This document shows, one piece after another, positions 1-11,490 of a stretch of 64,000 nucleotides of DNA (the first letter of the stretch is position 1; every line of letters begins with the position of its first letter). The notes under the pieces are model-generated. The model was not told the DNA's origin. It searched no databases and worked only from the letters and a program-made list of their open reading frames with translations. This DNA is from Prinia subflava. Taxonomy: Eukaryota > Chordata > Aves > Passeriformes > Cisticolidae. The position numbers and the translations under genes were made by a program. The DNA is taken from positions 2,591,001-2,655,000 of the forward strand of contig NC_086254.1 of the NCBI RefSeq assembly GCF_021018805.1, in the 5' to 3' direction.

Positions 1-1939
1 CAGGTGTTAATATATCAGGTGCCTGAAATTGTACCTCTAAAATATTAATTTCCCCGAATAGTACATTTCTAGTCATATTATTTAAATCTATCAGGAAAGC
101 TTCAACTAAATCTTTTAATCCCATTTGATCTACAAACAGAGCTGCAACATGACAGCTTGGATTAATGCATCTGGCATTTGTGAAATTATAAACCTCACGC
201 AGCAAACAGACAGCAACTGCTGCTGCTCTTTGCCTTCTGCTTTTGGAGCACCAGGCTAAACGAAAACAAACCCTTTCCCTTAATCTACATTTGACTGAAA
301 GATAGACATGCACGAAAGGGTGAAGTATCCTAATTGATGGGCTCAGTGGGATATTGAATTTATGTCTATGCTTTGATGCTTCTGGGTTTTGTTTTCTGCT
401 CCCAAGTAGAATTAATTCTGTTCCCTACAGGAGTCAATTTGGTATTTCACATAACACACACACACACCCCCCCCCCCCGCCCATTTCATTGTTTTAAATC
501 CAACTTAAGGGAAAAGACAAGAGGTCAAGGAGAGACAGAAGGAATGAAAAGTGGAGAGAGGACCTTTTATATGACAAATGCCGTTAAGACCCTTTCTAAT
601 ATCCTAAGCCCCATTTTGTCTGTCTTGGTTTCAAAAAGAGACAAGAAACTCTTTTAAAGGGGCTTCTGTATCCTCATTTCCAATTCCATGTTCTCCCTGA
701 CAACCCTTTACTTTGTGTTCCTGACAGGTACATCACTGACAGCATTACTTTTCCCCTTATACTCCACAGCAAGAGCCAGAAACAAGGCTGTTGTTTCTGG
801 CCCCTTGGGGCCTGATCCAGCATCCCCAAAATCAACAGGGAAAACTCTCCCAGCTCTGCCCCCACACTCCTGGGCTGGCTGTGGGGAAGGGGGTGAGCTC
901 TCCCAAAGACCTCCAAACCAACAAAATGCTGTTGAGGCTTCCAGAGACTCATCAGCATTCAGAGCTGCCACCTCCACACCACGCAGGACACTTCAAAGCA
1001 TGTAAAAGCAGAAGTGTACGTATGGAACAAAGCAGTAAAAGGGAACAAAATAGGTGGAGGAAGAAAAGGACTGCTACAAAGGAAGGGCTTTGTCTGGAAG
1101 TTTGCTTCCTGACAGCCTGTGCCCTGGTGGCAACATCATGTTGCTCCAGATTTTACAGTGGTGAAAATTTCGTTGAGCTGATGGTCAGCTACACAACATA
1201 AACATCCAGGTTTGCAAGCCCAGCACTCATCTTGCACTTAGACAAAACCTAAGTTAGCCTCGCTTACAAGTAACCCTGCCAGGGTGCATCCATGTGGTAT
1301 GAAGGGAGGTTTCACACATGTCCATTTCCCTTCTAACACCATTCCACCAGACATGCCCCTGGACAACCTGAAGTGCCCAGAGCTCACACCAGAAAGGTGC
1401 TGAACCCCTTGGCCCCAGCACAGCGTCCTTGCCCATCTCCACATCAAGACATCCATGGCAGAGATGTTTCCCACCCTTCACAAACCCGGGCAGAGGATCC
1501 CAAAGAGCAGTGCCACAACCTAGACCTCAAAACTGGGCCAAGTTCTCATCTCCTGGGAAGAACAGCTGCCAGTTCTGAAGTTCAGAAGTGAGATTTGAAA
1601 GCTAAGGACCCGAATATAACCGATATTTACCTTTGGCTGAGTTTGCAGATAGGTTGACACAAAACCTATGACATGTAGCGAATTCAAACCGCGCCTTTCC
1701 TTTGTAATCTGCTGTTCTGTTGATATTTCACCAGCAAGGCCCTCCTGTGAAGAAGGATAAATCCTCCCTCAGAAGCAGCACGGAAATCCCTGCAGAAGCA
1801 GCAATCCACAGGGGATCCACAGCATGCAGGGATTGAGTGACTGACCCTTCCTTCCCAACTGGGGATGCACTGATGGTCGAGACAGTCAGGAATGTGCATA
1901 TTGGGCCCAGATTTGTTTATTCCAGGGCCTCACATGCTT
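1..1939. other. Unique non-coding sequence
   Basis: Mixed-composition DNA. The overlapping open frames around 674-1201 (up to 136 codons) lie on both strands in conflicting frames, have biased low-complexity composition and match no protein I know. Apart from the CA/C tract near 454-478, no repeat family is recognisable. Confidence 0.5.
454..478. repeat. (CA)n followed by a run of 12 C
   Basis: Seven CA steps run straight into twelve consecutive C residues. This is a compound microsatellite and mononucleotide tract, likely to be length-polymorphic and hard to sequence accurately. Confidence 0.9.
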
Positions 1940-2335
1940 TAATGCAGACCTACTTAGAGCCTGCAATGTGCGAGTAACTCTCTGCTATTTTGGCACCACT
2001 ATTGTCAAATGGCATTAATTAAAACAAATCGCTTATAAAACAGGCTGGATTCATCAACAATAAGTGAGGAGATATTTTTTCTTTGCCTTTTTTTTTTTTA
2101 AGGATTTTAATGAATAAACAGCAATTCCTATTCATTATTTATCTACTTCTGAATTTTAATGAATAGTTCCCAGCGCTCATTAACAAATCTCTGTATTTAT
2201 GGAAAACTGGCACTTCATAAATATCAAATTGTGCTATTTTATGTGCTGGTTCTATATAAATATAGAAATTCTGTAATTATCACTCGAACTGATCATTAAA
2301 ATTCAAAAGCAGATAAATAAACCCAAGCTTCCTGC
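1940..2335. promoter_or_regulatory. TAAT-rich block, candidate conserved non-coding element
   Basis: AT-rich unique sequence with many homeodomain-type cores: ATTAATTAA near 2014, TTTAATGAAT near 2105 and again near 2155, and further ATTA/TAAT cores up to about 2300. It carries no repeat hallmarks and no usable reading frame. Motif density of this kind is common in deeply conserved vertebrate enhancers. Conservation cannot be judged from one sequence, so the regulatory role is inference. Confidence 0.3.
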
Positions 2336-2976
2336 CTTATTATTCAGATAAAACCTCCTTCTTTTCTTTTCAATATGGTTCCCTTTCCCTCCACATGCCA
2401 CACCCTTTCCTCGGGGTGGCAAGCTCACCTTGCAGGTGACACCTTTCTGCTGTGTTATCTGAGACTTCTGCCCTGTGCCAGCAGCAGGAATGCTTTCTCC
2501 CAGCCTCTCCTCTCTAGGTCGTGAGATTCCTGGGAGGCATTCTCATTCTACACTGATTTGTCCTTTTTTCCCCTCGACACTGTTATTGACTTTTGTATTA
2601 TCACCGCATAAACCATTAGCCACTTTATGCAAATCCTCATGTTGGATGAAATCCGTGTCAATCCATAAAATCAAATTCTAACGTGCTGAGTGATATAAGT
2701 GTCTGGAGCTGCCTTTGTTCAGAGCTGCTGTGAGGAAACCCCCCCAGTCCCATCCAAACCAAAGTCAACCCCTGCAGTCTGCTCTCCACTTGGTCCCGCT
2801 CATCTCCGGAGTACAGAACAGGTCATGTCCTGATCCCAGTGTAAGGGGGAACACGAAGCACCACTGCTGCTCTCCAGGAAGCTGTCCCAGTTTTACACCA
2901 CTACATTTCATTTCAGTGTTCGAGCCAGTGCTCAAGCCCATGTGAAGAAAAGGAGCATTATCTTTACAGGAACACG
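2336..2976. other. Unique non-coding sequence
   Basis: Pyrimidine-rich stretch from about 2340 to 2600, then mixed sequence up to the LTR start. Nothing further was recognised. Confidence 0.5.
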
Positions 2977-3524
2977 TGTCCTAGGTTACAATGTAAGATG
3001 TGCCCAAAGTATTCTATCCCCACCTTCAGGAGCTGTTGGAACCAGCTGGGGCAGTGTTTCCCTTGCCCCCCTCCCTCCAGATATCTCCTGTTCATGGGCC
3101 ACCAAGGCCTTGCCCCTGGCTCACAGGTAACTCCCTCGGGAGCTCTCTCTGTTTAATGGGCAATCAAGGACCCCCTGCAGGACTCATGGGATGAGATCAG
3201 CCCATTGTGAGATGCTCTGCCCAGGGGCAGGAGCCAGGCATTCCCACCTGGATATAATCTGGGATTTGGGACAGCACAGGGGCCTGACCCACTGGATTCC
3301 CAGAGGACAAGAGCTACCAGACCTTTCTACAGGATCACTGCTTCAACAAGAGCACTTCATCTGGACTGCTACCCTAACTAACAGGGTGTCAGGTTGAATT
3401 CTGACTCTGTCAGTGGTCTTTTGTGCTATTGATTTTATTTATTCTATTTTGCTTTTTTTTCTCTCCTATTAAATTGTATTTCCGACTTGGAGTCTCTCAC
3501 TGGTTTTGCTTTCAAACCAGCACA
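2977..3524 (+). mobile_element. Solo LTR, family A (avian ERV), copy 1
   Basis: Starts TGTCCTAGGTTACAATGTAA and ends CTTTCAAACCAGCACA, giving the TG...CA ends of an LTR. It aligns along its length with the copies at 25992, 46584, 57785 and (reverse) 62211. Shared landmarks are 'CCAGCTGGGGCAGTG', 'GGGAGATGCTGC-CCCAG', 'TTCTACAGGATCA' and 'ACAGGGTGTCAGGTTG'. An ATTAAA polyadenylation-like signal lies near 3468. It shares its divergent 3' end (ACTGGTTTTGCTTTCAAACCAG) only with the 62211 copy, so these two form a subfamily. It carries the 56-bp internal module once. No clear target-site duplication was seen, and no internal retroviral region flanks it. Confidence 0.75.
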
Positions 3525-6500
3525 GCATCAACAACACATCAGCCTCCTGCATGTCGGGTTGCTTCACTCAGGCCACGTGTAGCCAAATCCACAGAGCACA
3601 CCAACATCTTCTGGATGTGTGGTGCTGCTCCCATCCCGAAGCACAGGGAGCTGAGGAAGGTAGGAGATGTGGCCAGAGCCACAGGGGGCTTCTGGCTCAG
3701 GGGCAGTACCACAGTGCCTACTCAAGGGGAAAAGCAAACAGGTATTTAAAAGCCAGACAAAACCGTGACTCTTGAAAAGCAAAATCTGTATAAGACTAAA
3801 AACCCCGGAGATTCTGCAGGGCACTGCAGCAGATGTGTTGTATTAATGGTTATTCCTTTAAAGAAATCAGTGCAATGAAAGCATTTGAGGTCAGGGAAAT
3901 CTTGTGTTTCCTGACTGCATTAGGCCATGAAGCCAAGGGCTGGCCAGGCTCCACCTCTCTCTTTGGAGAAGTCTGTGAGCAATGTTTTCCCCAGGGTTTT
4001 TTACGTTATGTTGAGTCCTTGCCTTAGAACTGGAGATGTTTTTGACAATTGTTTAAAAAGAGATGTGATTAGAAAATGGAAGAACCATGACTCCTTTTAA
4101 TTAAAATTCTTGATTTTTTCTTTTGTTTAAAAAAACCTCATCACCCTTGGTGTTTTGCATGTCCTGTAATGCACCTGTAATGCAACAGAATTTGAATCTC
4201 AAAGTCTGTGGCTCCATCTGAGCATCAGGTCATTTATCAGGCTGGTGATGGCAAAATTATTTTCCAGTTTGCTGACTAGGCTTAAGTGGTTCATAGCAGC
4301 TTAATCCAAAACTTCCCTTGTGCCATAACTGTGCTCCCTAGAGCTAAATCAGACCAATACTCTTCCAAATTAGTCAACTGAGTCAACACTCTTAACACCA
4401 CCTGTGAGGAGAAATGACACTTTTATCCTTTTTTAGTCCATTTAACTGTAGAACAGTGAAGTTTAGAGAAAGTGTTGATTTTGATGTGTTTTAAGCCTAC
4501 CTTCCCCTCTTGACATTAAGGAAGACAGGTGGTACACCAGCACTTCACCTCATTTCTCCCACCTGCTTTCCTTTGCTTTACATAAACTTTGCCTTTTCTC
4601 TTACGCAAAATCTGTACCCACTCTGGGGCAGGAGGAGTGTGTTCAGTCTCTGCTGGCAATGGCACCTCACAAAATGAGGTTCTGCTTCAGCACTGCAGGC
4701 CCAGAAAGAGAGATCAGACAAACAGGAGGATGGGTTAGCTCTGGCCCATCCCCGGGAGAATGCACTGAAATCGCTGTGTACAAACCTCATCTCCCAGAAT
4801 GATGCCTTTCCCAACCAGGGATGCTGCAATCAGCTGTTACCAAAGGCAAAAAAACCCCAAACAAACAAAAAACCAACCAAACAAAAAAACTCCACATTTT
4901 TTCTTACACTCTTGCTGTTCCTTTATCTCTACTACTTTTTAAGTCCAGTTCCACTCTTTCAGTCTGATCCTTCTCCTATTGTGCCCAGCTTCTCCTCAGT
5001 GCTGGCAGCTGCTATTCAGGGGCTGCAAGGCAGCAGAGGGTTGAAGGTTTCATTAGAGCAAAGCCCTCCCAATGCTGAGCATTGTGCACAGCTCTGCAGC
5101 ACAGTCATCAGTCCTCTCCCACCACCCCCTGCCACACTGGGGAGCTTCTCCTCCAGGACACGTATCCCCCTGGCATGTCACATTGAGAGCCAGAAGTTTC
5201 TGAAACGTTTTTGAATTTATTATCACAGTCGCAGTGACAGGAACATTCAACTTTTCTGTGTAAATCAACACAGGATTCTTTCCTTTTTCCTTTTTTTTTT
5301 TTTTTAGGACATGCCTACATGCCTACACAACAGCTTCACTGCTGAGCTCTTCAAAAGCACAAGCAGAGGAAGAGCTGTCGGATGTTTCTGGCTGTAATTT
5401 CAGTGTGTCTTTCAATTGCCCACTATAACAGGGTCAGTCTCATACTTTTTTGACCACATTTCCCCTCTATCCAGGTTTGAAGTTGACCTACTTTCCCATG
5501 CCACAATTCACTAATATTCCCTTCAGCATCCAGATAATAAAGTGAGAGGAAAAATCCAAATCCGACTTTCACTAAGCAATTATTTTCACGTCCATATGTA
5601 TTCACTGTGTTAGTGCCAGGGTTTTGTTAATGCACAATACAGGATAATGAGATCACTTGCTAACTCTCCATCTCCTTCCATCTGAAGCTCTGGGAGCTCT
5701 GAGGAAAGACAAAAGCTGTCATGTTTTACCAGGGTAGTGCTTCAAACTGCAGCACCTCAGAGTAATTACAGCCATATGTTTACAGGAAGGTGTAAAAAAT
5801 AAGTGGATGGATGAATAAATAAATTAATGAAGCCCCTCATATTAAACAGTTGACACACATTTAAAAACACATCAGCCAACTTGTTTCCCTTTGCAAATAC
5901 TGTTGCTTTAACCTAGGTCCTCAGGTAAGCCCCAGACAAGCCAGAAGCACAGGTGGGGAGATGCAGCTGTGTAGGAGACAGATGGGGTTATCTTACAAAC
6001 AGCCCGAGCTGTGAAATGAAAACACAGCACTGGGAAACATGACACTACACAAACCCTCTGCCCTGGGGGAAGAAACCTTCTCCTGTCCCTGAAGGTGTGA
6101 GGTGCCAGCCTGATGCCCTCCTCAGGGCTGTCCCACCCCAGTGTGTGCCACTGAACTGGGCAGTGGGAGAGAACTCCAGAACTGTTCCAGGAGCTGCAGA
6201 GCTGCCCTGGCCAGGCACAGCCTGGCCCCCACACCAGGAGGGGACAGGGACTGAGAGCCCTCAGGGCCAGGAGAGCCCACAGTGGGCTGAGCCCAGCCTG
6301 TGCTGTGAACGTGTCCCAGATGTGCCAAACACAGCACGGGGCACCGCAGGCTCAGACACAACTGCTCTGAGCATCCCCTGAGCCTGCTGCCTGAGAGAGG
6401 CCCTACAGATGTTCACTGCATGTTGGAGCAAAATAAGAAGGGCCTCAACATTAAACAGTGGCCTCTCGAGTGTATCACACATGCAGTACGTGCTGTGCTG

Positions 6501-7324
6501 ATTTCCCTGTTTTCCTGCCTTTTAGGGTTGCTGTATTCCAGAGCCAGCTGTGATTTGCTCTCCACGGTGATGTACAACACAGTGTCCTCACCATCTGCTT
6601 CGTGGAAATCTCTCCAACCTCCCCTTTCCAGGAGAAGATGGGAATACATGAGAGTGGATACATGAGAATCTGGGTTTGCAGCAAAGGCTCACTGGGACTC
6701 TAGAGTGACAGACACACAGCTGAAGGACACACTGGCCACATTCAGATCAAAGGATTTGGGAGTGCATGTGATCTCCTCTGTGCCAAGCCACAAATGAGGG
6801 GTTTCTAAATAATATCAGGGTATGATACTGGTAGCCAGGCCAATACTGGAAGCCTTTGACATAGAGGCAGAAGCTTTCCAAATTATGCTTCTTTTAAAAC
6901 ACCATATATTTTGGCTAATAAAACTGCAGTGCATTCAGAGAATCCCAAAATTTTAGATTTTAGTTTGCTTTTTTTCTGTGTGTTTAACCACCTAGTAAGT
7001 AGCAGAGAGAACATTGCCCGTGAACTTTGTCATGCCTTCTCTTTTATATTGAACCTGCTTTTGCCAGTATCTGTGCTAGTGATTCTTTAGGTGACCTTAA
7101 AACACTCATTTGTGACACAGCCCCCATCAGCAGCTTGCACAGAGCTTCATGGCAGCTTGACTTTTCACTGCCTGTAAATCCCTTTTGGAAAGACAGATTC
7201 CTCTGTGAAAGTAATTTTTTTTCTGTCTGACATGATTGCCACGGGGGAGATCAAACAGCTGGAGACTGCAAGTGACGGGCCATGCCAGTGAAACCTGTTT
7301 TCAGGATGCTGTAACTAGGGGATG
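3525..7324. other. Unique non-coding sequence with minor simple repeats
   Basis: Contains an A/C-rich stretch at about 4848-4889 and a 15-nt T run at 5291-5305. A GC-richer part at about 6080-6380 gives short Pro/Gln-rich frames on both strands (up to 108 codons) that look like chance. No LTR, CR1 or exon signature was recognised. Confidence 0.5.
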
Positions 7325-7766
7325 TGATGCCTTGGGAAGGCTGGCCTGGTACAGAGACTGGGCAGAGCTGGAGAATAAAGGAGGTATTTATTGAAAGGCC
7401 TTTAGGATACACCTTGGGCAGGACAGCCCTAGCCAGGGCTACACCCAAGGTGGACCCAAAATGGTCACAAAAATGGACAAATGGTCATGAGGTCTCACAC
7501 TTTTATAAGTTTTGGTCCATTTGCATATTGGGGTTTAATTGCCCAATTACAGCTCCAGGTTGTGAGGTCCCATCTTTCTTGTCCCTCCCTCCAGCCACCC
7601 TTGTTTGTGCTATTGGGCTGAAAGTTGTCCCTGGTCCTCAGCAGGAAAGGATTTGTTTTGTGTCCCTGCTCTGTGAAGAGCTGAGTGACCCTGAGTGTGA
7701 GCTCAGAGCTGCACCCCTGGGCAGCACAGAATGTGAAATACATGAAAGCTGAAACTTAAGGCATCA
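7325..7766 (-). mobile_element. Solo LTR, family B (avian ERV), copy 1
   Basis: Ends are perfect inverted repeats (TGATGCCTT ... AAGGCATCA). It is flanked by an exact 4-bp duplication GATG (7321-7324 and 7767-7770). Read on the minus strand it has LTR order: a TATAAAAG box (complement of 7500-7507), then an AATAAA signal (complement of 7387-7392) about 110 bp downstream, then a short U5. The same element recurs at 31338 and 54203 in the same orientation. The 142-codon frame at 7324-7752 and the 82-codon frame on the other strand are by-products of this LTR, not genes. The 4-bp duplication fits gammaretrovirus-like (ERV1) integration; the exact family name is unknown to me. Confidence 0.85.
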
Positions 7767-8744
7767 GATGCTCCTTGGAAATGAGGTTTTGCCTCAGGAA
7801 TGTAAGCTGCAACCCACCAGAGTAGCAGGACAGACACAGGGGTCAGGAGTGAGGAGAGAGATGGGTGTGGCTGGAGGCAGAGGGGATCCAGCAGCAGCGC
7901 ACGGCGGTGCCTCGGCAGCGCTGCTCGTACACATCCTCAGGATGGAGCTGATCCCAGGATGAATGTTAGCACCTCCCAGCGACCCGAGGGCCCTCACAAT
8001 GTTCTGTGCATTTATCTGGAAACACACACCTTTATGGAAAGAGACAGTGGCACCTTGAGCCCTGCAACAGCCATCCCAGGCAGGTACAGACCTCTGTGCA
8101 AGTTCTGATGTTTCCACGAGGATGGAAGTGGATTAAGCTCTACAAATGAACAGACCTGCTCAGACTGACAGCCATGGCAGGAGGTGGAATCAGGAGCTGC
8201 CAGCTGCTGCTGAGTCACTCGGGCAGAAAACTCTTCTCTGAAGTTTTATGTGTGGCTTTGTGGAGCTTACAGCTGCTTTCTCACCTCTCTTGTCAGGAGC
8301 AACTGAATAGCTCAATAATGTTGTTAACCCTGTGCAAAGGAAAGTACATCCTGCCTAAAGCAGATTTTGCAGACCCAGGATATTTCACTATTTCTGTAAA
8401 TTTGGAAATTTCGCTGTCTGGTCACACTTTCCTCCCTATCAGCCTGGGCAGTGTGATTTGTACATTGCCCCAGAAGAAAATCACTATTATGTTGGCAGCA
8501 CACAGCAGCAACAGTTCTAACATCTGACACAGCAGCAGTAAGTTTCTGACCTGACATTTCCAAGAGACTTTTCCTGACTCTGGTGTGCTTTGGAGTAAGC
8601 CCTAAAGACCTTGCCCATGCTTTACCCCACTAGTCTTCCTTGTGATCAGCACTTGACTCTTCATCTGCTGAGGCTCCTGGGGTCTCTTTATTCTTTCTGA
8701 ACATTCAGCTTACAGTCAAATGTCAGCTACTCAAAAATAAGTGG
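7767..8744. other. Unique non-coding sequence
   Basis: Mixed sequence with short competing frames on both strands between 7768 and 8563. The 117-codon frame at 8174-8527 begins plausibly but has no recognisable family features and overlaps an opposite-strand frame. Nothing is supported. Confidence 0.45.
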
Positions 8745-9035
8745 TGGCTTGTGGTTAAGGAATGGGAAGAAGAGGGCTTGGTTAATTCCCAGCTCGACCA
8801 CAAATATCCCAAGTGGGGTTGGCCAGATTGCTCAGAGTCTGCTTTATTCCAGAAACACTGAATTCAGTTGCTACCCAGTGGAATTTTTATGTGCTTGGCC
8901 CTTAAAACCTCTACTAACCCCCACAGCTGTAGGGCAGGGACAATCCTACACCTTTCTCTCACTGAGGGCTGGAAGCTCAGTCCCAGGCTCTGAGCTCTGA
9001 AACATTTGTACAGCACTGAGCACAGGGAGCTCCAG
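8745..9035 (+). repeat. Probable ancient amniote MIR-like SINE relic
   Basis: Positions about 8750-8760 read TGGTTAAGGAA, like the tRNA A box of MIR-type CORE-SINEs. About 28 bp later, GGTTAATTCCCAGCTCGACCACA (from 8783) closely follows the B-box region 'ggttcaattcccagctctgccaca' known from amniote MIR elements. Near 9001-9020, ACATTTGTACAGCACTGAGCACA resembles the 3' module that often ends such repeats. The spacing between the boxes is about 7 bp shorter than in MIR. The copy is heavily decayed and may be two neighbouring relics. Confidence 0.4.
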
Positions 9036-9534
9036 GGGCTCTAACAGAAGAAAGAGCCAAGGAACAGAAACCCTCACAGTGAGAGAGTCAGCAGAAGGGG
9101 GTTCTCCCTCATCCCAGGAAGATGATCAGAATATGCCAGGGGAGAAAAAAAAAAAAAGAAAAAGAGGTTATTGTCTCAAACTGTAAGATTACACAGGCTG
9201 ACTCATGGGCACATGCAATGAGTCTCTGGCAGAGTGATTTTGCCTCCTCATTTGAACCACTCAGAATGAAGGCAGAATTTTAGTCACACAGAAATTACAT
9301 CAAAAGGAAAAGCCAGATGTTTTGTGAATCCCACCACTAATGAGCTACAAGTGCTGTTTTTTCCATTGTACAAGGAAATGATGAATTTTTAAACATATAC
9401 AAAACAAATTGTTTGTGATTACATTAGACCTTCAAAAGAAAGAAGGAACATAAATTCAGAGATGAATAGCATAATATTGGATGCTTGCCTCAGAGCTTGA
9501 CTTCAATAACTTATCTCAATAAATCCCCCTGCAG
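9036..9534. other. Non-coding sequence upstream of the exon candidate
   Basis: AT-rich, with an A run near 9147-9160. It resembles intron sequence. The final bases before the candidate exon (CCCCCTGCAG) form a short but acceptable polypyrimidine tract and AG acceptor. Confidence 0.4.
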
Positions 9535-9639
9535 AAAGCATCTTATGTACTTCAAGCCTGGAGAAGATGAGACACGAATGCTGGAGGAATTACAAGACAG
9601 GGGCATTCTTGCAACAGTGAACAAGCTGAAAATTACAAG
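9535..9639 (+). CDS. Candidate internal coding exon, protein not recognised
   Basis: A 105-bp segment is bounded by an acceptor (CCCCCTGCAG at 9525-9534) and a donor (AAG|GTAATG, GT at 9640-9641). One frame, starting at the second base, is open through the whole segment. It encodes a hydrophilic, charged peptide beginning KHLMYFKPGEDETRMLEELQ and ending with a Lys/Ile/Thr/Arg-rich tail. The in-frame stop lies just past the donor. The other frames contain stops. The length is a multiple of three, so skipping the exon would keep the reading frame. Composition is unlike chance translation elsewhere in the window: a balanced acidic/basic, helix-prone stretch (MLEELQDRG). I do not recognise the protein. 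No second exon of the same gene was found, which would imply flanking introns of tens of kilobases. Alternatively it could be a chance open frame with fortuitous splice sites. Confidence 0.5.
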
Positions 9640-10923
9640 GTAATGGAAACTCAGCGGGAGGCTGCCATACCCTGCCATTAGCTAACTCCTCCAATGATTG
9701 CTGCAGAAATCACTCGGGTTATGTAAGCCCTGCACACCGCTGCTGCACTTTGCATCTCTCTCCACCTAAGCACACAGACAATTTAATTAGGCAAGAAGAG
9801 ATACCTGAGCAACAGGGGCTTCTGGCTTGCAGATGAAACGGGGCTGCCTCCTGGCCAAAGCACAGCCCTTTGTCCCAGCACGACCAGCTGCCTGTCTCTT
9901 CTTTGTGGCACTTTGACACTGGCTGTACAGAGCCATTTATTAAAGCATTTATCATTTTTAAGCCAATATAGCCCTGACCTCTTCAAACTGCTCTACTACT
10001 GTGACTGTGGAGATCAGGAAAATGAGGAATTAACAGCAGGAGAGTATTAGGCTTGAGTTCCTTAAAGGGCAATTAGTGCCTGTCCTTCATGCCTCTTTCC
10101 ACAGCCTCATCCCAGAGAAACACTTGTTATTCCAGTCTTGGATAATAAGTCAGCTTCATATAAACATGTCTGTGCTGTTTCTTATTTTACCAGCCAGGAG
10201 GTTAATGAGAGTAAGATACATTTACAGTATTAAAAAGGAAGAAAAAAAACAGCCTGGCAGGTGCAATATGGCAGAGCAGAGTGGGAAATGCACTTACAAA
10301 AAAACACAAGAAACTTGGAAATAAGAAAACACTTCCTCCAAGCAGATGCACCACAGAAATAGAAGAAATCTGCTGAGAAGTTTGGCACATAAAGGAGACA
10401 CAGAAGAGATCATGTTAAGCTTTCCAAGAGCTGGGAAAGGAGAGAGCAGCAGTAGTGGCTAACAGGGATCCCTGTTGATTTAGGGTGTGACAGTGATGCT
10501 CTGGGGGGACTCACAGTGCTGGAACGAGGAGGCACAAGGGTCAGGACAGTGGGGCAGGGGCCTTGACCACACTCTGCAAAAAGGCCCTCCAAGTCAAACT
10601 GAGCTGTCCCCCAAATTTTACCCTCTAAGAATTGCTTTCTCCTGCCCTCCTGTGTGCAGTCACCTCACCCCAGGAGCAATCTGTCCCCAGTCCTGCAGGT
10701 TGAGGGTGGTTTGGTCTCAGAAGAGCCACGGAAATGAGATGCCCATGCCAGCCCAGCTTTCCTGCTTCCTACCCCTCCCTGTAAGGGTGAACCCCCCAGA
10801 CCCCAGGCTCTGTGCCCCTGGCCACGTCTGACCTCACCTCAGTTTTCAGAGACAGAGAAGACAGTTTCTCCTCCAGGGACACAGGAAGAGGCTTCACTCA
10901 TCACAGCAGAGAGGAAACATGAG
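9640..10923. other. Non-coding sequence downstream of the exon candidate
   Basis: Begins with the GTAATG donor. The rest is mixed intron-like DNA; 10420-10850 is GC-richer and gives a 114-codon frame with no recognisable features. Confidence 0.45.
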
Positions 10924-10929
10924 ACACAG
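10924..10929. repeat. Target-site duplication, left copy
   Basis: ACACAG flanks the LTR at 10930-11484 and is repeated exactly at 11485-11490. Six-base duplications are typical of class II (ERVK-like) retroviral integration. Confidence 0.75.
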
Positions 10930-11484
10930 TGTTGGGATTAATGGAGAGACAGCACCACTGAGATTCATATTAAAGCATGATTTATTGCTCTTCTACAGTC
11001 TCATGAAGGGTGAGAACGTCTTCACTGCATAAGTCAGAGGTCAGTGATCGTCCATGGTCAGTGGTCACAAGATCTCTAGTTAGTTTAGTTAGTTACAATG
11101 CCTTTTAAAGATTTATTAGTCAATAAACTACTGCCACAAGAATTGTTCTTGTCTTTAAACCAATCATTAATTATTTTGTTATAAGTTTTTGCTGTAGTGC
11201 AGATCTTCTTAACCAATCATATAACGACACACAAACTTACAGGGCTACAACCTTAAAACTTCTTATTACCTTTGTAACTACTTCTATAGCTAAAGGTTAA
11301 ACTCTAAAACTTTCCACTACCTAACTTCACAGATTTCTGCTTACACTACAAATCCACATTCTGGCTTCTGGTCTCTACATTTGGAAGCCTCTTCCAAGGT
11401 CTCAGATCAAACCCTGTATTCATTGCTACGTCTGAGCCTGCATGCCCAAAGTTTTAAGAATTTTCTGTGCCTTGATTTCCCACA
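10930..11484 (-). mobile_element. Solo LTR, ERVK-like
   Basis: The 555-bp element runs TGTTGGGATT ... TTTCCCACA. Read on the minus strand it starts TGTGGGAAATCAAGGCACAG, a typical avian class II LTR start. An AATAAA signal (complement of 10981-10986) lies close to its 3' end. It is AT-rich and flanked by the perfect 6-bp duplication ACACAG. No gag, pol or env remnant adjoins it, so it is a solo LTR left by recombination between the two LTRs of a provirus. Confidence 0.85.
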
Positions 11485-11490
11485 ACACAG
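11485..11490. repeat. Target-site duplication, right copy
   Basis: ACACAG, identical to 10924-10929, directly after the LTR's terminal CA. Confidence 0.75.

Noticed and set aside
2977..3524. Target-site duplication for family A copies 1, 3 and 4
   Set aside because: Flanks ACACG/GCATC, CACAC/TAGCC and AGTTA/AGGGA do not match convincingly. Only copies 2 and 5 show 4-of-5 matches.
7324..7752. 142-codon plus-strand frame
   Set aside because: Coincides with the family B LTR on the opposite strand; the 31338 copy gives a broken version.
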